Shown here: positions 1-4,408 of the stretch, piece after piece
How the letters are laid out: each line of letters starts with the position of its first letter
Position numbering within the stretch: the stretch's first letter is position 1
NCBI GenBank assembly: GCA_946481585.1
Contig: CAMLOF010000200.1
Span: 1-5,715, forward strand
Origin: an uncultured Macromonas sp.
Lineage (GTDB): Bacteria > Pseudomonadota > Gammaproteobacteria > Burkholderiales > Burkholderiaceae
Length of the DNA stretch: 5,715 nucleotides
Reading direction: 5' to 3'
Notes under the pieces: generated by a model
Database searches by the model: none
The model's input: only the letters and a program-made list of their open reading frames with translations
What the model was told of the DNA's origin: nothing
Made by a program: the position numbers and the translations under genes

Positions 1-5
1 TGTGT

Positions 6-19
6 TTGACATGCGTCAA
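6..19. promoter_or_regulatory. FNR/Dnr-type binding site upstream of the hemerythrin gene
   Basis: The sequence TTGAC-ATGC-GTCAA has two perfect 5-bp inverted arms around a 4-bp centre. This is the layout recognised by Crp/Fnr-superfamily regulators (FNR/Anr consensus TTGAT-N4-ATCAA; Dnr/NnrR-like variants have C and G at the inner positions). Its centre is at about 12.5. If it acted as a class II activator site at -41.5, transcription would start near 54. The -10 hexamer would then be GATCCT at 42-47, a weak match that keeps the conserved A2 and T6. This leaves a leader of about 20 bases that contains the ribosome binding site. The geometry is coherent. Which regulator binds (oxygen-sensing FNR/Anr or NO-sensing Dnr/NnrR) cannot be told from sequence. 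Confidence 0.65.
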
Positions 20-58
20 TGCAAGGCGGCGGCGGCGCTGCGATCCTTGGGTCATCAC

Positions 59-65
59 AAGGAGA
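59..65 (+). promoter_or_regulatory. Ribosome binding site fixing the hemerythrin start
   Basis: AAGGAGA at 59-65 is a strong Shine-Dalgarno match; its AAGGAG core ends 10 bases before the ATG at 75. The frame stays open upstream to the window edge. Translation from further up would read an Arg-rich stretch through the palindrome and a (GGC)4 run at 25-36, so this site decides for the start at 75. Confidence 0.8.
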
Positions 66-74
66 CCTTTTTCC

Positions 75-659
75 ATGGCCACCCCCGAAACCCTGCGCGT
101 CATCCGCGATGAGCACATGGCCCTGTCTGCCATGTTGCAGTCCCTGCACCTGCTGGTCCAGCAAGGCCCGGGTGACGACGCCAAGCGCTTCTTCGACACG
201 TTGCGCGCCATGCTGTTCTACATAGACGAGTTCCCCGAGCGGCTGCACCACCCGAAGGAGTCGGACCTGCTGTTTCCGCGTGTGGTGCGGGTGGCGCCCA
301 AGACGATGGCGGCCATCGAACGGCTGGAGCAGGACCACATGAAGGGCGAAGCTTCGGTGCGCGAGATGCAGCATCTGCTGCTGGCCTGGGAACTGCTGGG
401 CGATTCGCGCCGTGAGGCGTTCGTGGATGCTTACGACCGTTACATGCGCTTCTACCTGGAGCACATGCGGCTGGAGGAGCACGAGATACTGCCCGAGGCG
501 GAGAGAAGCCTGAGTGCCGACGACTGGCGTGAGTTGGACGAGGCCTTTGGCGCCAACCGCGACCCGCTCACCGGCAAGTACCCGGCCACGCCGGAGTACG
601 AGCGTTTGTTCCAGCGCATCGTGCACGACGCGCCAGCCCCCATCGGGCTGGGCGGCTGA
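75..659 (+). CDS. Hemerythrin-domain (HHE) protein
   Basis: This 194-residue soluble protein has no signal peptide or membrane segment and should be cytoplasmic. It is predicted to form a four-helix bundle around a non-heme di-iron centre. Hemerythrin-like proteins bind or sense O2 or NO, store iron, or help repair iron-sulfur centres; the role here is not assigned. Visible ligand motifs are His14 (DEH), His58/His59 with Glu62 (HHPKE), His88 (QDH) and His130 with Glu134/Glu135, followed by the typical H-E-I-L-P at 136-140. The canonical second histidine four residues after His88 is Glu92, so the metal set differs from classical hemerythrin and recalls the mixed His/Glu sites of YtfE- or FBXL5-type domains. 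Residues 145-194 form a C-terminal extension beyond the bundle (sequence includes PLTGKYPATPEYERLF). The start is set by the strong ribosome binding site at 59-65. The gene appears monocistronic, and the FNR/Dnr-like box at 6-19 suggests induction by low oxygen or NO. Confidence 0.9.
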   Translation: MATPETLRVIRDEHMALSAMLQSLHLLVQQGPGDDAKRFFDTLRAMLFYIDEFPERLHHPKESDLLFPRVVRVAPKTMAAIERLEQDHMKGEASVREMQHLLLAWELLGDSRREAFVDAYDRYMRFYLEHMRLEEHEILPEAERSLSADDWRELDEAFGANRDPLTGKYPATPEYERLFQRIVHDAPAPIGLGG

Positions 660-670
660 CGGTTCCTGAC

Positions 671-693
671 GCTGGCCCGCTCAGGCGGGCAGC
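671..693. terminator. Hairpin between convergent genes, possible bidirectional terminator
   Basis: GCCCGC at 675-680 pairs with GCGGGC at 685-690 around a TCAG loop. GCT at 671-673 extends the pairing with AGC at 691-693 if G674 is bulged, giving about 9 GC-rich pairs. The hairpin lies just past the hemerythrin stop (657-659) and includes the aminotransferase stop (681-683, minus strand), where both transcripts should end. No T-run follows on either strand, so it is not a standard intrinsic terminator. It could still block 3' exonucleases or act with Rho. Confidence 0.3.
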
Positions 694-2045
694 GTGGCGA
701 GCAGTTCGTCGAAGTTGCGCAGCAGTTGCCGCACGTCGTCGGCGCTGGTGGCGGGTGAGCACAGCATCATGCTGTGGAAGGGCGTGAGCAGCACACCCCG
801 GTTGAGCATGAAGAGGTGGGTGAAAGCCTCCAGGTCGGGCTGGCCCATTTCACGCACGTCTTGTGCGCTGCGCGGTGTGCGGGGCATGAACTGCAGTTCC
901 ATGCGCGCGCCCATGCGGGTCACGGTCCAGGGGCGCCCTGCCGCCTGGATGCGTTGCATCAACCCGGTTTCCAGTTCCTCGGCACGGTCGAGCATGTGGC
1001 CGTAGGCTTCGTGCGTGTGCAGGTGTTCCAGCGCGGCGCGCAACGCAGCCAGGGTGAGGGGGTTGGCGGTGAGCGTGGTGCCGATGCCGCTGTGGCCTTC
1101 CGGTGCGGTTTCCTTGGCTTGGCGCATGCGCCGGGCCATGTCTTCGGTGAAGCCATAGACCGCGCAGGGCAGGCCCCCCGCCACAGCCTTGCCCACCACC
1201 AGCATGTCGGGCTGCAGGCCGTGGGTGCGGGTGTAGCCGCCGGGGCCGCTGGAGAGGGTGTGGGTTTCGTCCAGCACCAGCAGGGTGCCGTAACGGCGGC
1301 ACAGGGCCTGGGCCGCTTCCCAGAAGCCTGGCTCGGGCGGCACCAGGCCGAAGTTGGTGAGTGCGGGTTCGGCCAGCAGGGCGGCCACCTGGCCGTCGGC
1401 CAACGCGGCTTCCAGCGCTGGAATGTTGTTGAACGGCACCACGCGCGTGTAGTTGTGGTGGTTGTGCACCTGCCCCAGCACCGAAGGGCGCGGCAGCGTC
1501 TGGCCGGTGGCCGGGTCCATGTCCACCAGGGTGTCGTCCACGGCACCGTGGTAGCAGCCGTCGAACACCAGCAACTGGGGGCGGCGCGTCACGGCGCGTG
1601 CCCAGCGCAGCACGAAGCGGTTGGCGTCGCTGGCCGTCATGGCCAGTTGCCACACGGGCAGCCCGAAGCGCTGCGCCAGCAGCTCGCCCACCTCTGGCGT
1701 TTGTGTGGCGGGCAGCATGCAGGTGAGGCCGCGCGCGGCCTGGCGGGCAATGGCTTCAGCCACGGGGGCGGGGCTGTGGCCGAACATGGCGCCTGTGTCG
1801 CCCAGGCAGAAGTCGGTGTAGTGCACGCCGTCTGCGCATTCCAGGGTGACGCCAAAGGCCTGCCGCACGAAGAGCGTGGCGGGGGTGGGCCAGTCGCGCA
1901 TCCAGTGCATGGGCACGCCGAACAGGAAGTGCGCCTGCGCCTGTTGCGACAGGGCCAGCGATTGCGGGTGGGCGGCGATGAAGCGCTGGCGTTCGGCTTC
2001 GAACAGCGGTGCCAGCAGTGGGTGGGGCACGGTGGTGTCACTCAT
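681..2045 (-). CDS. Class III PLP-dependent aminotransferase
   Basis: This 454-residue protein has the fold-type I class III aminotransferase layout (relatives include GABA, ornithine and beta-amino acid transaminases and glutamate-1-semialdehyde aminomutase). It would transfer an amino group between an amine or amino acid and a keto acid in the cytoplasm. Visible landmarks are the DG-x(2)-YTDFCLGD substrate-entry segment near 72-83, the cofactor-stacking segment CYHG at 164-167, Glu226 in AEPALTN, Asp259 (LVLDETHT) for the pyridine nitrogen, Lys286 (VVGKAVAGG) as the Schiff-base lysine, and the TTLTANPL segment at 323-330. The phosphate-binding loop reads T-A-S-D-A-N (137-142), where most class III enzymes have S-G-T-E-A, marking a distinct subfamily. 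The ATG at 2045 has only a poor Shine-Dalgarno, but the length and N-terminus look complete. It is divergent from the MFS gene (41 bp between starts) and convergent with the hemerythrin gene. General annotation would be 'aspartate aminotransferase family protein'; the substrate is not predictable. A link to amine catabolism is suggested by the agmatinase and amine-oxidase genes nearby. Confidence 0.88.
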   Translation of the reverse strand: MSDTTVPHPLLAPLFEAERQRFIAAHPQSLALSQQAQAHFLFGVPMHWMRDWPTPATLFVRQAFGVTLECADGVHYTDFCLGDTGAMFGHSPAPVAEAIARQAARGLTCMLPATQTPEVGELLAQRFGLPVWQLAMTASDANRFVLRWARAVTRRPQLLVFDGCYHGAVDDTLVDMDPATGQTLPRPSVLGQVHNHHNYTRVVPFNNIPALEAALADGQVAALLAEPALTNFGLVPPEPGFWEAAQALCRRYGTLLVLDETHTLSSGPGGYTRTHGLQPDMLVVGKAVAGGLPCAVYGFTEDMARRMRQAKETAPEGHSGIGTTLTANPLTLAALRAALEHLHTHEAYGHMLDRAEELETGLMQRIQAAGRPWTVTRMGARMELQFMPRTPRSAQDVREMGQPDLEAFTHLFMLNRGVLLTPFHSMMLCSPATSADDVRQLLRNFDELLATLPA

Positions 2046-2086
2046 GAGGCCACAGCTTAAGGGGGCTTGCCGCAGAATGCGGAACC
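2046..2086. promoter_or_regulatory. Divergent start region with a small palindrome
   Basis: Only 41 bp separate the aminotransferase and MFS start codons, so promoters for the two genes must overlap each other or reach into the opposite gene. The spacer contains CCGCA-GAA-TGCGG at 2070-2082 (perfect 5-bp arms, 3-bp centre), ending 4 bases before the MFS ATG, and a CTTAAG at 2056-2061. The palindrome could be an operator controlling both genes, or an RNA hairpin that hides the MFS start. I see no convincing -35/-10 pair and no strong Shine-Dalgarno on either side. Confidence 0.4.
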
Positions 2087-3346
2087 ATGTCCACCTTGCC
2101 CGACAGGTCCGCTTTGACCCCTTCTTCCACCGCCGAGCGTGGCGGCCTGTGGCTGGCCCTGGTGCTGTCGCTGGGGGCTGCCGTGTCGCTGGGGGTGACG
2201 CGCTTTGCCTACGGGCTGCTGCTGCCGCCCATGCGCGAGGACCTGGGCTGGAGCTACACCCTGGCCGGTGCCATGAACACCTTCAACGCCATGGGTTACC
2301 TGCTGGGTGCGCTGAGCACGCCTTGGCTGATGCGGCGCGTGGGCCCCGGGCGCCTGTTGCTGTGGGGCGCGGGGCTGGCCAGCGTGTTCATGGCGGGCAG
2401 CGGCTTTTTTGTGGACGCCACGCCGTTGATGGCGCAGCGCCTGCTGGCCGGGCTGGCCAGTGCCTGGGTGTTCATTGCCGGGGGCTTGCTGGCTGCGCGG
2501 TTGGGGGCGCACTGGCCGCAACGCAGTGGTTTGCTGCTGGGCTTGTATTACGGGGGCACGGGCTGGGGCATTGTGGCTTCGGCGGTGTCGGTGCCGTGGG
2601 TGCTGCAGGCCATGGCCGGGCGGCCCCACGCGTGGGCCTGGGCATGGTGGTGGCTGGCTGGACTGTGTGTGCTGGCCACGGGTGCGCTGGCCTGGGTGGC
2701 GGGCGCCTTGCAGCGGCATGAAACGGGGGTAACGAGTTCGTCTGCGCCCGGTGGTCCGGGTGGCCCGGCCGGTGCTGCCGTTGACGTGGCTGTGCCTTCG
2801 TTGTGGCGCTTGAGCCCGGCGCTGGCGGGTTACAGCCTGTTCGGTGTGGGTTACATCGGGTACATGACTTTTGTGATCGCGTTGCTGCGCGATCAAGGCA
2901 ATTCGGGCGGCGCCATCACCTTCTTCTACAGCCTGCTGGGCTTGGCGGTGGTGGCGTCGTCGCGCATCTGGGCGGGCCTGCTGGACCGGCACAAGGACGG
3001 TCAGCCCCTGGCCCGCCTGAACGCCCTGCTGGGTGTGGCCACGGTGCTGCCCGCGCTCACGTCGGCCTGGCCGGTGCTGTTGCTGTCGGGGGTGATGTTC
3101 GGCGGGGTGTTCCTGTCTGTGGTGGCGTCTACCACGGCGCTGGTCCGCCACAACTTGCCCGCGGCGCGCTGGGCGGCAGGCATCAGCGCCTTCACCATTG
3201 TGTTTGCGGCGGGGCAGATCGTGGGGCCCACGGTGGTGGGTTTCATTGCCGACGGCCCGGGCGGGCTGGAGCGCGGGCTGCTGTTCTCTGCCGTGGCGCT
3301 GTGGGTGGGTGCGGCGCTGGCCTGGCGGCAGAAGGCGCTGGGCTGA
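2087..3346 (+). CDS. MFS transporter, YbfB/YjiJ-like
   Basis: This 419-residue inner-membrane protein has about 12 hydrophobic helices in two halves. Approximate helices are 20-44, 62-80, 89-107, 112-138, 147-175, 183-207, then 244-268, 275-295, 311-325, 327-350, 364-388 and 396-413. The first-helix and loop sequence G-V-T-R-F-A-Y-G-L-L-L-P-P-M at 36-49, followed by REDLGWSYTLAGAMNT, is typical of the YbfB/YjiJ (MFS_4) group. The basic loop between helices 2 and 3 (LMRRVGPGR, 81-89) resembles the usual MFS A-motif region. The loop between the halves (about 208-242) is rich in Gly, Pro and Ala. The substrate is unknown for most of this family; uptake or export of an amine, amino acid or guanidino compound would fit the neighbours but is only inference. 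The ATG at 2087 lies just before helix 1 and no in-frame start lies in the spacer upstream, although the Shine-Dalgarno is weak (GCGGAA). The agmatinase gene follows 135 bp later on the same strand. Confidence 0.9.
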   Translation: MSTLPDRSALTPSSTAERGGLWLALVLSLGAAVSLGVTRFAYGLLLPPMREDLGWSYTLAGAMNTFNAMGYLLGALSTPWLMRRVGPGRLLLWGAGLASVFMAGSGFFVDATPLMAQRLLAGLASAWVFIAGGLLAARLGAHWPQRSGLLLGLYYGGTGWGIVASAVSVPWVLQAMAGRPHAWAWAWWWLAGLCVLATGALAWVAGALQRHETGVTSSSAPGGPGGPAGAAVDVAVPSLWRLSPALAGYSLFGVGYIGYMTFVIALLRDQGNSGGAITFFYSLLGLAVVASSRIWAGLLDRHKDGQPLARLNALLGVATVLPALTSAWPVLLLSGVMFGGVFLSVVASTTALVRHNLPAARWAAGISAFTIVFAAGQIVGPTVVGFIADGPGGLERGLLFSAVALWVGAALAWRQKALG

Positions 3347-3398
3347 CGGCTTGGCCTGGGTTGCCGGGATGTGCAGTGGCCGCTGCCCGGATGGCGGC

Positions 3399-3410
3399 AA
3401 TGGCACCATT
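3399..3410. repeat. Short inverted repeat in the MFS-agmatinase spacer
   Basis: AATGG-CA-CCATT has perfect 5-bp arms. It lies in the 3347-3481 spacer, 53 bp after the MFS stop and 71 bp before the agmatinase ATG. Just upstream, CCGG (3364-3367) and GCAG (3373-3376) can pair with CCGG (3387-3390) and CTGC (3383-3386) in an imperfect hairpin that may mark the end of the MFS transcript, but no T-run follows. Function of the 12-bp repeat is unknown; it could be half of a regulator-binding region or chance. Confidence 0.3.
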
Positions 3411-3420
3411 CATGTGTCTA

Positions 3421-3456
3421 TTGAGGGGGTAAGGTACAGGTCCATTCAGCCTGAAT
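3421..3456 (+). promoter_or_regulatory. Putative promoter/operator of the agmatinase operon
   Basis: ATTCAG-C-CTGAAT at 3444-3456 is a perfect 6-1-6 palindrome, the best symmetric element in the 135-bp spacer and 25 bp before the agmatinase ATG. A possible -35 element TTGAGG (3421-3426) lies upstream. With 16-bp spacing the -10 (CATTCA, 3443-3448) would fall on the palindrome, so a bound repressor would block RNA polymerase. The -10 match is poor, so the promoter part is weak; the palindrome itself is directly visible. The binding protein is not encoded in this window. Confidence 0.42.
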
Positions 3457-3470
3457 CCCAACCTGACTCA

Positions 3471-3476
3471 AGAGGA
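3471..3476 (+). promoter_or_regulatory. Ribosome binding site of the agmatinase gene
   Basis: AGAGGA lies 5 bases before the ATG at 3482 and is the clearest Shine-Dalgarno in this spacer. It supports that start over later in-frame ATGs, which would remove the N-terminal part of the ureohydrolase fold. Confidence 0.65.
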
Positions 3477-3481
3477 ACCCC

Positions 3482-4405
3482 ATGGCCCTGGGTGAATTTG
3501 CCTACGCGCAGAACAGCAACCGCTTCCTGGCCGCGGCGCCGCTGACCGACCAACCCTTCGCTGTTGTGGGCGTGCCCTACGACGGCGCCGTGACCAACCG
3601 CCCTGGCGCCCGCTTCGGGCCGCAGGCCATGCGCGCGGCCAGCCTGATGCTGTGCGATGGCACTCACCCCGTGTTCGACGTGTCGCCCCTGCCCCATTTG
3701 GGTGATGCGGGGGACATGCGCCTGCCCAACGCCTCGCCCCTGGCGGAAGTGCGTGCCCACATTCAACGCCAGGCAGCCACGCTGATGGCCCGCCACCACT
3801 GCGTGTTCCTGGGGGGTGACCATTCGGTGACGCTGGCGCTGTTGCGCGCCGCCCGCCAGCAGCACGGCGAACCGCTGGCGCTGGTGCACTTCGACGCCCA
3901 TTGCGACACCTGGGAAGACCACTTCGGTGAGCCTTCCGGCCACGGCACCTGGACTTACGAGGCGTTGCAGGAAGGGCTGGTGAGCCCGGCGCACACGGTG
4001 CAGATCGGCATACGCTCCAGCGGGGTGCGTGCCGCGCGGGACTACGTGCAGGACCAGGGCGGGCAGATTTTCACGGCGCGTGCGCTGCGTGGGCTGGACG
4101 GTGCCGGGCTGGCGCCCATGCTGCAGGCCATACGCGAACGCATTGGCCAGCGGCCGGTGTACCTGACGCTGGACATCGACTGCCTGGACCCGGCCTTTGC
4201 CCCGGGCACGGGCACGCCCGAGCCGGGCGGCATGACAAGTTCGCAAGTGCTTACTTTCTTGGAAGAGCTTGCCGGGCTGAACTGGGTGGGCATGGACTGC
4301 GTGGAGGTGGCCCCGGCCTACGACCACGCGGAACTGACCAGCAACGCTGCCGCCACCTTTGTGTGGACCTACCTGAGCGGGCAAGTGGCGCGGCGGGGGG
4401 GCTGA
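3482..4405 (+). CDS. speB: Agmatinase-type ureohydrolase
   Basis: This 307-residue enzyme belongs to the arginase/agmatinase family, which uses a binuclear Mn site to hydrolyse a guanidino group and release urea. With agmatine the product is putrescine. All expected metal ligands are present: His114 (GGDHS, 111-115), Asp138, His140 and Asp142 (DAHCD), and Asp231 and Asp233 (LDIDCLDP). Also conserved are His154 in SGHGTW (152-157), the PGTGTPEPGG loop (241-250) and Glu275 in VEVAP. The N-terminal VVGVPYDGAVTNRPGARFGP (28-47) is typical of bacterial agmatinases, and length is normal for the family. Translation starts at the ATG behind AGAGGA. The FAD oxidoreductase gene begins 3 bases after the stop, so the two are almost certainly co-transcribed and translationally coupled. 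Related family members act on guanidinobutyrate, guanidinopropionate or guanidine, and sequence reading alone does not exclude these; the speB symbol should be read as 'SpeB-like'. The amine-oxidase partner favours a catabolic role over polyamine biosynthesis. Confidence 0.92.
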   Translation: MALGEFAYAQNSNRFLAAAPLTDQPFAVVGVPYDGAVTNRPGARFGPQAMRAASLMLCDGTHPVFDVSPLPHLGDAGDMRLPNASPLAEVRAHIQRQAATLMARHHCVFLGGDHSVTLALLRAARQQHGEPLALVHFDAHCDTWEDHFGEPSGHGTWTYEALQEGLVSPAHTVQIGIRSSGVRAARDYVQDQGGQIFTARALRGLDGAGLAPMLQAIRERIGQRPVYLTLDIDCLDPAFAPGTGTPEPGGMTSSQVLTFLEELAGLNWVGMDCVEVAPAYDHAELTSNAAATFVWTYLSGQVARRGG

Positions 4406-4408
4406 GCC

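Noticed and set aside
6..11. TTGACA as a sigma-70 -35 element
   Set aside because: It matches the consensus, but the -10 position at 16-18 bp spacing is a GGC repeat with no TATAAT-like sequence. The hexamer is better explained as one arm of the FNR-type palindrome.
6..74. Longer hemerythrin product starting upstream of 75, for example at the TTG at 6
   Set aside because: The added residues would be Arg-rich and encoded by the palindrome and a (GGC)4 run, with no ribosome binding site upstream in the window. The ATG at 75 has a strong AAGGAG and begins right before the HHE domain.
774..2060. Long open frame on the plus strand opposite the aminotransferase
   Set aside because: Its translation is rich in Gly, His, Val and Ala with no recognisable motif. 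It is the expected antisense by-product of G/C-ending codons, and the minus strand encodes a complete enzyme with all catalytic residues.
2737..2790. Gly/Pro-rich stretch in the middle of the MFS gene as a sign of an insertion or gene fusion
   Set aside because: It falls exactly in the cytoplasmic loop between the two six-helix halves, which is variable in MFS proteins; the frame and both halves are intact.
3364..3390. Intrinsic terminator after the MFS gene
   Set aside because: The CCGG/CCGG and GCAG/CTGC pairings need an asymmetric internal loop and no T-run follows, so I do not call a terminator.
2057..3409. Long open frame on the minus strand opposite the MFS gene
   Set aside because: The product is Arg-, Gln-, His- and Pro-rich low-complexity sequence without hydrophobic or catalytic pattern; the plus strand gives a clear 12-helix transporter.
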